Shown here in pieces: positions 9,434-17,448 of a stretch of DNA of 64,000 nt. Positions within the stretch are counted from its first letter, which is position 1. Every line of letters starts with the position of its first letter. The stretch covers positions 1 through 64,000 of the forward strand of contig CAYGOT010000004.1 in NCBI GenBank assembly GCA_964351595.1. Direction: 5' to 3'. Source of the stretch: UBA6059 sp964351595 (lineage in GTDB: Bacteria; Bacteroidota; Bacteroidia; Cytophagales; Cyclobacteriaceae). The translations under genes were made by a program, and so were the position numbers. The notes beneath the pieces were generated by a model. That model was given only the letters and a program-made list of their open reading frames with translations, searched no databases and was not told where the DNA came from.

Positions 9434-11875
9434 ATGAGAACACTACTTACCATTGTAGCTATCCTTTATAGCTCGGCTTTCTTACACGGACAAAGGCCTG
9501 GAGGCGGCAATAGACCAAATGGGCAACCCCCTAGTCTTGAAATCGGAGGAAAAGTCATGGACAGTGACTCAGGTCAGCCTTTAGCTTATGCGACGGTAAG
9601 CCTGTATTCGCTGCGAGACTCAGCGCTGGTGACTGGTGGGATTACCGACGATAATGGAGTGTTCTCGATCAAAACCAGACCTGGCCGCTACCATGTCAAC
9701 TTTCAGTCCATCTCTTATGAGTTGATGACCGTCTCTCCTGTAGAATTGACGCCCAATAACTCTCCTTTGGACCTTGGTGCAGTTAAGCTTTCTCTGGATG
9801 TGAAGACGCTGGACGAAGTAGTGGTACAAGGCGAAAAGAGCCAGATGGAGCTCAATCTTGATAAGCGTGTATTCAATATTGGTAAGGACCTCAGCAATAT
9901 GGGCGGTACAGCTGCCGACATTCTCGACAATATTCCTTCCGTAGAAGTTGATATCGAAGGCAATGTCTCCCTTCGCGGAAGTGAAAGTGTGCAGATACTA
10001 GTGGACGGCAAACCTTCAGGCCTGGTGGGGATCAATGGATCTAGCGCTTTAAGGCAACTCCAAGGCAGTATTATTGAAAGAATTGAAGTAGTCACCAACC
10101 CTTCTTCGCGATATGATGCAGAAGGCTCAGGCGGTATTATCAATATTGTGCTAAAAAAAGACAAGGAAAAAGGCGTCAATGGTGCATTCGAACTCACTAC
10201 GGGATACCCCCATTTTCATGGGGCTTCAGCCAATATCAATTTCCGCAGGAAGTGGGTCAACTTCTTCGTCAACTACGGCGTGAACTATCGCGAAACTCCG
10301 GGTGTAGGATTGGCCGAACAAAAATTCTCCCTGACGGACACTAGCTACTATACAAATAGTTCCACCGACCGTATCAGAGGAGGTATTTCAAACAATGTTA
10401 GAACCGGAATGGATCTTTTCATCAATGAAAAGAATTCTATCACCATGTCCTTCCTCTATCGTCGATCTGACGAGGACAATGAAGGCACTATCATTTATCG
10501 CGACTTGGATGAAGAGTTTAATCTGATCAATAATACGGTCAGAACGGATCTGGAGACAGAAATCGATGAAAACCTTGAATACAATCTAAACTATAAGAAG
10601 ACCTTCAATAACGACGATCACGTCTTAACTGCTGACTTTCAATATCGCGAAAGCCAGGAAGATGCCAGTTCAGATTTTATTGAAAGGTATAGTAACGAAG
10701 CGCCGGAGTTGCAGCAGCGCTCTGCCAATGAGCAATCGAATCGAAATATTCTGAGTCAGGTGGACTATATCTATCCATTTGGAAATAAAGGTAAAGTGGA
10801 AGCTGGGTACAGGGGCACTCTTAGGACGATCAACAACAAATACCTGGTTGAAGAATTCATCGATAATGAGTGGACGACACTCGATGGCTTCAGCAATACT
10901 TTCGTCTACGATGAGAATATCTATGCCTTTTATGCCATGGTTAGTAGCAAAATCAGCAAGTACTCCTATCAGGTCGGTTTAAGGACGGAAACAACAGATA
11001 TCACTACAGATCTCAAAGAGACGAATGAGGTGAACAATAAAAATTACACGAATTTCTTTCCGAGTGCTTTCTTGACTTATGAATTAAACAACCAAAGCTC
11101 CTTGCAGCTCAGCTACAGTCGCAGGTTAAGAAGACCCAGGTTTTGGGATCTCAATCCATTCTTCACCTTTAGTGATGCTCGGAATATTCGAACTGGAAAC
11201 CCTGACCTTGATCCGGAGTATACCGGTTCATACGAATTTGGCTACCTGAAAAGCTTTGATAAAGCGAATATTTATGCCGGCGCTTACTACCGTCACACTA
11301 CCGGTGTGATTCAGCGTATTTCTGAAGTCGATGAAGACGGAATTACTTATACGCGACCTGTCAATCTGTCCACAAGTGACAGCTACGGCCTGGAAGTAAA
11401 TGGCTCGGTAGATCTGATCGATTGGTGGAATGTCAATGGTAGTTTGAACTTCTACCGATCGGCCACCGTGGGCAGCTACAATGATCAAAACTACGACTAT
11501 TCAAATCACTCCTGGCGCACCCGCTTGATCAACCGCTTCACCATTTTAAAAGAATGGAACTACCAAGTCTCACTCAACTACAGAGCCCCTAGTGAAACTG
11601 CCCAAGGTCGCATGCTCTCCTATTACAGTGTAGACATGGGGCTTACCAGAGATATTCTTGGTAAGAATGCCACTATTGGCGTCAATGTGCGAGACCTTTT
11701 CAATACCCGCAAGAGACGCAGTGAATCCTCAGGTGACAACTTCGTCAGCTATTCGGAGTTTCAATGGCGTACACGCCAGCTGATCGTCAACTTCACCTAT
11801 CGGTTGAATCAAAAGAAATCAAGGAAATCACGACGTGGTGGCGGTGATGATGACTTTGAGGAAGGCGAGTTTTAG
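9434..11875 (+). CDS. Outer-membrane beta-barrel receptor (CarboxypepD_reg-like, plug, OMP_b-brl_3)
   Basis: About 813 residues. A signal peptide (MRTLLTIVAILYSS start) is followed by a Gly/Pro-rich linker, a CarboxypepD_reg-like beta domain (KVMDSDSGQPLAYATVSLYS), a TonB plug-like region (VSLRGSESVQILVDGKPSG; GSGGIINIVLKK) and a long C-terminal beta barrel rich in alternating aromatic residues. This is the standard Bacteroidota TonB-dependent-receptor-like family without a SusD partner. The basic C-terminal tail contains KSRKSRRGGGDDDFEEGEF. The substrate is not predictable. The ATG at 9434 was preferred because it gives a clean signal peptide. Confidence 0.85.
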   Translation: MRTLLTIVAILYSSAFLHGQRPGGGNRPNGQPPSLEIGGKVMDSDSGQPLAYATVSLYSLRDSALVTGGITDDNGVFSIKTRPGRYHVNFQSISYELMTVSPVELTPNNSPLDLGAVKLSLDVKTLDEVVVQGEKSQMELNLDKRVFNIGKDLSNMGGTAADILDNIPSVEVDIEGNVSLRGSESVQILVDGKPSGLVGINGSSALRQLQGSIIERIEVVTNPSSRYDAEGSGGIINIVLKKDKEKGVNGAFELTTGYPHFHGASANINFRRKWVNFFVNYGVNYRETPGVGLAEQKFSLTDTSYYTNSSTDRIRGGISNNVRTGMDLFINEKNSITMSFLYRRSDEDNEGTIIYRDLDEEFNLINNTVRTDLETEIDENLEYNLNYKKTFNNDDHVLTADFQYRESQEDASSDFIERYSNEAPELQQRSANEQSNRNILSQVDYIYPFGNKGKVEAGYRGTLRTINNKYLVEEFIDNEWTTLDGFSNTFVYDENIYAFYAMVSSKISKYSYQVGLRTETTDITTDLKETNEVNNKNYTNFFPSAFLTYELNNQSSLQLSYSRRLRRPRFWDLNPFFTFSDARNIRTGNPDLDPEYTGSYEFGYLKSFDKANIYAGAYYRHTTGVIQRISEVDEDGITYTRPVNLSTSDSYGLEVNGSVDLIDWWNVNGSLNFYRSATVGSYNDQNYDYSNHSWRTRLINRFTILKEWNYQVSLNYRAPSETAQGRMLSYYSVDMGLTRDILGKNATIGVNVRDLFNTRKRRSESSGDNFVSYSEFQWRTRQLIVNFTYRLNQKKSRKSRRGGGDDDFEEGEF

Positions 11876-11926
11876 GTATTTAGGCATTAGTCTTTATATT
11901 TAATTTCAATTCTAAAACCGCCAGCT

Positions 11927-12508
11927 ATGAAAGGAACAATCCACTATTGTTTGGAGGAGCTTATGCTCAAAAAATACGGCCAGGAGGCCTGGGACAAGTG
12001 TGTCCAGTTAATGGGATATGAAGAAGGTCATTCGTTTGATCTTGCGATTAGAGATGATATTGATGAAAAAGAAAGTATCAACCTTTTCGTGAAGTCTGCC
12101 GAGGCAGCCAATGTTTCCTTAGGACAAATATTTGATGACTTTGGTGAGCATTGGTCGGTCGTCTATGCCCCTAACCTCTACGGAGCATTCTTCCAGGGAT
12201 CCAATAGCACCAAAGATGCCCTACTCAATCTCGACTGGGTACATAGTGTTGTAACCAAAAAGATAGAAAATGCCCGACCACCGAGGTTTCACTATGATAG
12301 GCTAGACGAGAATGTTATTGAAATCGAATACAAGTCCGACCGACATTTGATCGACCTATTTATCTCATTGATCAAGGGGCTTCATAAGAAATACAATGAT
12401 CACTCATTGATTGAAAAGCTATCCGAGTCTAAGGTCAGACTCACCTTCAATACCGATGCAACTAAAGTGGTTGACAAGTCCAGTGCTGAGGTATCGGCCG
12501 AAGCTTAA
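11927..12508 (+). CDS. Stand-alone H-NOX (haem NO/O2-binding) protein
   Basis: A 193-residue protein beginning MKGTIHYCLEE, typical of H-NOX domains. The candidate proximal haem ligand is His106 in NLDWVHSVV, and the haem-propionate motif YxSxR is Y135-K-S-D-R139. These proteins bind NO, sometimes O2, and signal to a partner kinase, cyclase or regulator. No tyrosine of the O2-binding distal type can be assigned by eye. It is the only domain in the protein, and no histidine kinase or GGDEF gene is adjacent. The nearest regulator is the convergent Crp/Fnr gene, whose stop lies 8 bp away. The stop and spacing suggest a monocistronic gene. Confidence 0.85.
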   Translation: MKGTIHYCLEELMLKKYGQEAWDKCVQLMGYEEGHSFDLAIRDDIDEKESINLFVKSAEAANVSLGQIFDDFGEHWSVVYAPNLYGAFFQGSNSTKDALLNLDWVHSVVTKKIENARPPRFHYDRLDENVIEIEYKSDRHLIDLFISLIKGLHKKYNDHSLIEKLSESKVRLTFNTDATKVVDKSSAEVSAEA

Positions 12509-12516
12509 CTGCCGCG

Positions 12517-13197
12517 CTACTTAAGTAGCTCCATATCACGAATCAATATCCTTCGCCTGTCGAAAGTGAGGATATTGTCTTCACGCAATTCATTGAGAAT
12601 GGTGGTAACGGTCTGGCGAGATGTACCGGTTAGGCTTGCAATGTCTTTATGCGTAAAATGACTCTTGATCATGGTCTCAAAGCCTACTTTTTGACCTTTT
12701 TCCATTGCAAGGTCTTTGATAAATTCGATCACGCGGGTGCGGGCATCTTTGAACACCAGTGACTCAATCTTTCGCTCAACCTTACGCAAGCGCAGACCCA
12801 TGAGTTTCAGTATTTTCAGATTGAGCGGTTTGTTGTCCGCCATCAACTCCTGCATGTCATCGATGGTCATAGGACAAACTATCGTCTTATTGTCCAGGGC
12901 TTGTGCAAAGTCAGCGCGCTTATCTTCACCTGCCAAGGCCATCTCACCAAAGATCTCACCTTTGCCCAGGATCGCTTTCACTATTTCTTTACCGTCATCT
13001 GTGTAACTACCTATCTTTACCCGACCATCCGATATCATATAGATATGTGATGAGGCGTCTTCCGGAAAGTAGATGTAACTATCTTTATCAAAATGATGGA
13101 AGGTATGCGATTCTGCCATGTGTGGGACCTTATGGGGGCAGAGCAGTTCGTAGAGATCTACTTTCTCAAAATACCAAATAGATGAAGGATCGCTCAT
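12517..13197 (-). CDS. Crp/Fnr family transcriptional regulator
   Basis: A 226-residue protein with an N-terminal cyclic-nucleotide-binding-like beta roll (IYFPEDASSHIYMISDGRVK, GEIFGEMAL) and a C-terminal winged helix-turn-helix (HKDIASLTGTSRQTVTTILNELRE). The N-terminal cysteine cluster of true FNR oxygen sensors is absent: only Cys15 is near the N-terminus, so an iron-sulfur sensor is unlikely. It converges on the H-NOX gene and diverges from the MOSC gene. Possible targets are the adjacent haem, cytochrome and molybdenum-related genes, but no binding site was identified. Confidence 0.9.
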   Translation of the reverse strand: MSDPSSIWYFEKVDLYELLCPHKVPHMAESHTFHHFDKDSYIYFPEDASSHIYMISDGRVKIGSYTDDGKEIVKAILGKGEIFGEMALAGEDKRADFAQALDNKTIVCPMTIDDMQELMADNKPLNLKILKLMGLRLRKVERKIESLVFKDARTRVIEFIKDLAMEKGQKVGFETMIKSHFTHKDIASLTGTSRQTVTTILNELREDNILTFDRRRILIRDMELLK

Positions 13198-13289
13198 GAT
13201 GACGTGACGGTTGTTTGGGTTGATTATAACTAACTGACCAATGCTGATAACACATAAATATAGTTGACAATTCCAACACGTTAAAAATT

Positions 13290-14084
13290 ATGGCATCTAG
13301 AGTACTGACAGACATTTACATTTACCCTATCAAATCCATGGGGGGCATCAGGCTGGAGTCATCCGTTTGTGAAGTTCGTGGACTCCAGTACGACCGCCGG
13401 TGGATGCTCATTGACCCTACCGGAAAATTCGTGAGTCAGCGAGAGCATGCCCACCTCAGTCTTATCAAACTCTCCCTTTCACAAGAGGGGTTCAGACTCA
13501 GCTATAATGACGAGCACAAGGAGATCCCAAAAGATTTATCTGATACAGATTACTCGGAGGTGCGAGTCTGGGACGATACCTGCAAGGCCATAATTTACGA
13601 TAGTGAAGTCAATGAGTGGTTGAGTGATATCCTTGAATTAAACGTTCGCCTTGTCTATCAGGTAGATGAAGACAACAGGCAGGTGGATCCTGCATTTGCC
13701 AAATATGGTGAGGTGACTAGCTTATCAGATGGTTACCCCTATCTTATTCTCGGGCAGTCATCGCTTGATCTTCTCAATGAGAAGTTGGCAGAGCCGATAC
13801 TGATCAACCGCTTCCGTCCCAACCTGGTCTTCTCCGGAGGTGAGCCCCATGAGGAAGATCAGTGGGCTGATTTCCGCATTGGCAATGCGAAATTCTATGG
13901 TGCCAAACCATGCAGCAGATGCCAGGTCCCAACGATCAATCAGGAGTCTGGAGTGATGGGAAAGGAACCGACAAAGACCCTGGCACGCTACCGCAATTTC
14001 GATCATAAGATCAAGTTCGGAATGAATGTGCTCTGCTCACAGGAGGGTACCATCGCAGTAGGCGATCAGATCCTATTTGAATGA
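13290..14084 (+). CDS. MOSC domain protein (YcbX/mARC-like)
   Basis: A 264-residue protein. Residues 1-120 match the MOSC_N beta-barrel domain (YIYPIKSMGGIRLESS; GLQYDRRWMLID), and the rest is a MOSC domain with NRFRPNLVFSGG and the conserved cysteine region KPCSRCQVPTIN. In YcbX and mARC the cysteine coordinates molybdenum and the protein reduces N-hydroxylated compounds. The C-terminal ferredoxin of E. coli YcbX is missing here, so a separate electron donor would be needed. It is divergent from the Crp/Fnr gene, with 92 bp between their starts. Confidence 0.9.
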   Translation: MASRVLTDIYIYPIKSMGGIRLESSVCEVRGLQYDRRWMLIDPTGKFVSQREHAHLSLIKLSLSQEGFRLSYNDEHKEIPKDLSDTDYSEVRVWDDTCKAIIYDSEVNEWLSDILELNVRLVYQVDEDNRQVDPAFAKYGEVTSLSDGYPYLILGQSSLDLLNEKLAEPILINRFRPNLVFSGGEPHEEDQWADFRIGNAKFYGAKPCSRCQVPTINQESGVMGKEPTKTLARYRNFDHKIKFGMNVLCSQEGTIAVGDQILFE

Positions 14085-14152
14085 GCCAAACCAGCCAACG
14101 ACTCCAGGGTATTTTTACCAGAATGGCCTAATACTGTATTAACTTTACGGCA

Positions 14153-14695
14153 ATGGAATATCTCTACGTCAAGGCACTTCACATCATTTTTGTGGTCACC
14201 TGGTTTGCAGGGTTATTCTACATCTTCAGACTGTACATCTACCATACCGAGGCGAGTACCAAAGCAGAGCCTGAGCAGTCTATTCTGATCAAGCAATTCA
14301 CCTTGATGGAGTCAAGGCTCTGGTACATTATTACCTGGCCCTCCGCCATCCTGACTTATATATTTGGCTTGTGGCTGGTCACCCTACTGAACGCATGGAC
14401 GCAACCCTGGATGCTTCTGAAGTTCGCTTTCGTCTTACTGCTTACGATCTATCATCTGTATAGTCAAAAGGTACTCAATCAATTAAAAAAAGGGATTTAC
14501 AAAAACACTTCCTTTCAACTTAGGCTTTGGAATGAAGGAGCGACAGTCATCTTGATTGCGGTAGTTTTTATCGTCGTACTCAAGGACACATTAAGCTGGG
14601 TGTGGGGAATTATTGGCATCTTTCTCATCGTTGGTATACTGATGATTGCAATCAAATCATATAAGAAAATTAGAGCGCGAAATGAAAAGAACTGA
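14153..14695 (+). CDS. hemJ: Protoporphyrinogen IX oxidase HemJ
   Basis: A 180-residue integral membrane protein with four to five helices. The N-terminus YVKALHIIFVVTWFAGLFYI carries the conserved His10 and matches the UPF0093/HemJ family, which oxidises protoporphyrinogen IX in haem synthesis. The length agrees with HemJ. The next gene (SCO) starts 14 nt before this stop, so haem synthesis and cytochrome oxidase assembly look co-expressed. Confidence 0.85.
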   Translation: MEYLYVKALHIIFVVTWFAGLFYIFRLYIYHTEASTKAEPEQSILIKQFTLMESRLWYIITWPSAILTYIFGLWLVTLLNAWTQPWMLLKFAFVLLLTIYHLYSQKVLNQLKKGIYKNTSFQLRLWNEGATVILIAVVFIVVLKDTLSWVWGIIGIFLIVGILMIAIKSYKKIRARNEKN

Positions 14696-15326
14696 ACTAC
14701 TTCTGGCCCTTATGATATTGGGAGTGGCATGCACCCAGTCCCTACCGGAAAACAAATTGCCCGTACTCGGACGTACACAGTTGGTCGAACGGATAGAGGA
14801 TGGTAAAGTCTACTATGACACCTTACCGCACACAGTCAAAAATTTCGCGTTTGTTAATCAAGACTCTGTGATCGTGACCAACCAGACTTTTGACAATAAG
14901 GTCTATGTGGCAGATTTCTTCTTCACGACCTGTCCTACGATCTGCCCAAAAATGAAGAAGCAAATGCTACGCGTCTACAACGAGTTTGAAGATAATCCGG
15001 GAGTCGGGATTCTATCGCACACAATAGACCCAACCCACGATACTGTGGCCGTGCTCCGCGACTTTGCTGAGCGCCTGGGCGTCTCTAGCGATAAATGGCA
15101 TTTTGTGACCGGTGATCAGGACGACATCTACGACATCAGCGAGAGCAGCTACATGGTCACTGCTGCCTCCGATCCCAACGAACCCGGTGGCTATATTCAC
15201 AGCGGTGCATTTCTATTAGTTGACAAAGAAAGGCGGATCAGAGGCGTCTATGATGGCACAGTCCCGGAGCAGGTGGATTTGCTTATGAAGGACATTGACA
15301 AGCTCCTTAAAGAAACGCAAGGCTAA
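14682..15326 (+). CDS. SCO1/SenC family copper chaperone lipoprotein
   Basis: A 214-residue protein with a lipobox-like GVAC (Cys17), so it is probably a periplasmic lipoprotein. The thioredoxin-like SCO core has the copper-binding CPTIC (Cys84, Cys88) and His173 in YIHSGAF. SCO proteins deliver copper to the CuA site of cytochrome oxidase or act as thiol reductants. The ATG at 14682 is preferred because it starts the signal peptide; a longer frame from 14646 lies inside hemJ. The stop abuts the ATG of the cytochrome c gene. Confidence 0.9.
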   Translation: MKRTELLLALMILGVACTQSLPENKLPVLGRTQLVERIEDGKVYYDTLPHTVKNFAFVNQDSVIVTNQTFDNKVYVADFFFTTCPTICPKMKKQMLRVYNEFEDNPGVGILSHTIDPTHDTVAVLRDFAERLGVSSDKWHFVTGDQDDIYDISESSYMVTAASDPNEPGGYIHSGAFLLVDKERRIRGVYDGTVPEQVDLLMKDIDKLLKETQG

Positions 15327-15788
15327 ATGAGACTGATCACCGTTGCTGTTCTTGTGTTTACATCTGTTTTCATGATCCATTGTGATTCTGGTAAGCAAGG
15401 TGAGGATGAGGGCATCTATGAAGGCATGGACTTTCGGACCCGAATAAGGATGCGGCAGTACATGGTGCAAGGAAAGCAGCTATATCAGATCCACTGCGCC
15501 AACTGCCACGGAGATGACGGCAAAGGGCTCGGAAAACTGATTCCACCGTTGGCAAAAGCTGACTACTTCCTCAATGATCTGGATAGGGCGATGTGCATCA
15601 GCAGAAATGGTATCAAAGGATCTATGCTGGTCAATGAGGTAGAGTACAATCAGCAGATGCCAGATCACAAAGACCTCACCCCACTGGAAATCGCCGAGAT
15701 CATCACTTATGCGTCCAATAGCTGGGGAAATGTCTCAGGACTTACCGAAGTGAAGCAGGTGGAGGCGGTACTGGCGAAGTGTAAGTAA
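15327..15788 (+). CDS. Monohaem cytochrome c lipoprotein
   Basis: A 153-residue protein with a short signal peptide and a lipobox-like IHC (Cys19). The haem c site is CANCH (Cys57, Cys60, His61), and candidate sixth ligands are Met residues such as the one in QQMPDH. It belongs to the class I c6/cbb3-like group. It starts directly after the SCO stop and ends the hemJ-SCO-cytochrome operon. A role as electron carrier to a terminal oxidase is inferred from the operon. Confidence 0.9.
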   Translation: MRLITVAVLVFTSVFMIHCDSGKQGEDEGIYEGMDFRTRIRMRQYMVQGKQLYQIHCANCHGDDGKGLGKLIPPLAKADYFLNDLDRAMCISRNGIKGSMLVNEVEYNQQMPDHKDLTPLEIAEIITYASNSWGNVSGLTEVKQVEAVLAKCK

Positions 15789-15833
15789 TGGGCATTTCCT
15801 TTAACTACTAATCATTAATGCCACCTCCTGGCA

Positions 15834-15931
15834 TACAGATTCCTGACTTCCGCTGCGCTTCATCAGGAATGACGACCTCAGTAAGCTCCTCGGAAACACC
15901 ATCATTCCAAACTGCTTATCCGTCATTCCGG
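15834..15931 (+). repeat. REP-like intergenic repeat, copy A
   Basis: A 98-nt unit with an ATTCCTGA/TCAGGAAT inverted repeat, ending TCCGTCATTCCGG. A second copy, with a handful of mismatches and the same length, lies at 16306-16403. Such palindromic AATGACG-type repeats recur through the spacers of this window. The unit ends at the N gap. The 767-nt stretch 15789-16555 holds only these repeats, the gap and a foldback; I see no gene in it. Confidence 0.8.
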
Positions 15932-16031
15932 NNNNNNNNNNNNNNNNNNNNNNNNNNNNNNNNNNNNNNNNNNNNNNNNNNNNNNNNNNNNNNNNNNNNN
16001 NNNNNNNNNNNNNNNNNNNNNNNNNNNNNNN
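15932..16031. other. Assembly gap (100 N) flanked by an exact 55-bp overlap
   Basis: Exactly 100 N. The 55 bases before it (15877-15931) are identical to the 55 bases after it (16032-16086). This is the pattern expected when two contigs that overlap by a k-mer of 55 are joined with an arbitrary gap, so the real distance may be zero or a collapsed repeat. Confidence 0.9.
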
Positions 16032-16195
16032 CTCAGTAAGCTCCTCGGAAACACCATCATTCCAAACTGCTTATCCGTCATTCCGGCCAGCCTGTCCGGC
16101 TAGGCAGGTTTGGAGGTACGACAATACCGGAATCTGGATATTGCAATGACCATAACGGTCGACTTTTCTCGATTGCATAGCAAGCATATTCATCA

Positions 16196-16275
16196 AGTGG
16201 TCTGACCAGTTTATTAGAATCTTCTGCTATAGCTAGGGCAGACAATATCCTGCGTGGTATACTGGTCGGACCACT
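16196..16275. repeat. 80-nt foldback with nested hairpins
   Basis: The arms 16196-16210 and 16261-16275 are inverted repeats matching at 14 of 15 positions. Each arm is itself a near palindrome of the form TGGTC-N-GACCA. The loop holds an inner TCTGC/GCAGA hairpin. It is not part of a recognised gene and could be a mobile-element remnant or a structured RNA. Confidence 0.6.
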
Positions 16276-16305
16276 ATTAAACTCCGCTAGTGCAACATCC
16301 GGGCG

Positions 16306-16403
16306 TACAGATTCCTGACTTCCGCTACGCTTCATCAGGAATGACGACTTCAGGAAGCCCCTCGGAAACTCCATCATTCCAAACTGCTTATCCGTCATTC
16401 CGG
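16306..16403 (+). repeat. REP-like intergenic repeat, copy C
   Basis: Full-length partner of the unit at 15834-15931. It is followed by a further inverted repeat, ATTCCGGT at 16398-16405 with ACCGGAAT about 20 nt downstream. The piece at 16032-16086 is the partial copy next to the gap. Confidence 0.75.
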
Positions 16404-16555
16404 TTTGGAGGTACGACAATACCGGAATCTGTATTTATGGAAATCTAATGGATGATTGAGTACGAGGAGGCAGGACGAGCTTATAAAATTATCTCAAGCT
16501 CCTAACTTCTAATACATTGTGTTGGGATGACCCTTTGAGTCGACTGAAAATCTAA

Positions 16556-16984
16556 TTATTTCAATGCCTCCTCTCCAGCAGAAAGTGCTTGTATCATCTG
16601 ATCCCTGACTTTTTCAATGGCAGCCTTTTGCTTTTCTAGATAGCTCATCACCTCCTCGTGAGGTGTGCCATCCTGCATGATCTCAGGATTGTACTGACGC
16701 ATCCAGGCCATCATACCTTCCTGTGCCGCGGCAATTTCTACTCCCCGGGCAGCAAGGTCATTTAATCTATTGGTATCGATTGAGTCTGCCTTTCTTAAAG
16801 AATCAGACAGAATTTCTATCTGTTTGCCTAGCTTTCTAAAATCTCCCATCTTCGGCATCACCTCATCATGAATCGCCATTACTTCATCACGCAAGGCATC
16901 TCGCTCGGCCTGGCCACCATCACTACAAGAAGAAAAAATCAGGAGCCCAATAAGGGCGAACAAAAAAGTCCTTGAAAGTTTCAT
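16556..16984 (-). CDS. Small helical lipoprotein, function unknown
   Basis: About 142 residues from the ATG at 16984. A signal peptide ends in a lipobox (LLIFSSC), and the rest is almost entirely charged helix, likely coiled coil. It resembles the loosely named viral A-type inclusion proteins of Bacteroidota; I do not recognise a function. An upstream in-frame start would overlap the preceding gene and spoil the signal peptide. It is the last gene of a minus-strand run starting with the ABC ATPase at 19328, which suggests a role at the same periplasmic module. Confidence 0.7.
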   Translation of the reverse strand: MKLSRTFLFALIGLLIFSSCSDGGQAERDALRDEVMAIHDEVMPKMGDFRKLGKQIEILSDSLRKADSIDTNRLNDLAARGVEIAAAQEGMMAWMRQYNPEIMQDGTPHEEVMSYLEKQKAAIEKVRDQMIQALSAGEEALK

Positions 16985-16991
16985 GGTAGTA

Positions 16992-17438
16992 TCAATTGGC
17001 TGGCCCTTCCAGCCGCGCATCTTTAAGGATATACATCAATTGGTTAAAATCTGTGTCGTTCAGTTCCAGGGTTCCGGTCACCTTGATGGCATTGGCCGTG
17101 TACTTAATCGGATCAGCCATGTAGACTTCTGCCACTGACTCTGGGCCACCTGACCCACAGAAGAAACAAGCCGCTACGGGCAGTGAGCTAATAATAATAT
17201 GATCAGGCTTAAACATCCCCTCAAAAGGAATAATGTAACCTGGCAGGGTGATCTCCTTGCCTTCCATCGCACGGATATCCGTGCCAAATACAGGAACAAA
17301 CAGTTCGCCATATTCATCTTCTGTTTTCTCATAAGACACAGCTGCTAGTTTCTCCCAGTTTTGAGAGGAGAGCGTGCCTTGTGCCAGGGTGATTCCTGAT
17401 AAGAAGATGAGTACTGAAAGTATAGTAAGTCTTTTCAT
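16992..17438 (-). CDS. Exported DUF3299-like protein
   Basis: A 148-residue protein with a clear signal peptide (ends TLAQG). The core GYIIPFEGMFKPDHIIISS and AACFFCGSGGPES resembles DUF3299, a small periplasmic family with a conserved CxxC-type pair. From memory, DUF3299 proteins accompany MacB-type ABC genes in zinc-responsive loci of Vibrio (zrg); that match was not tested. Here the gene sits 10 bp downstream of a MacB-type permease with His-rich loops, which fits a metal-related function. The exact role is unknown. Confidence 0.65.
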   Translation of the reverse strand: MKRLTILSVLIFLSGITLAQGTLSSQNWEKLAAVSYEKTEDEYGELFVPVFGTDIRAMEGKEITLPGYIIPFEGMFKPDHIIISSLPVAACFFCGSGGPESVAEVYMADPIKYTANAIKVTGTLELNDTDFNQLMYILKDARLEGPAN

Positions 17439-17448
17439 AATTCCTTTT

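Noticed and set aside
15818..16039. Open frame running through the N gap.
   Set aside because: It consists of REP-like repeats and unknown bases, with no coding character.
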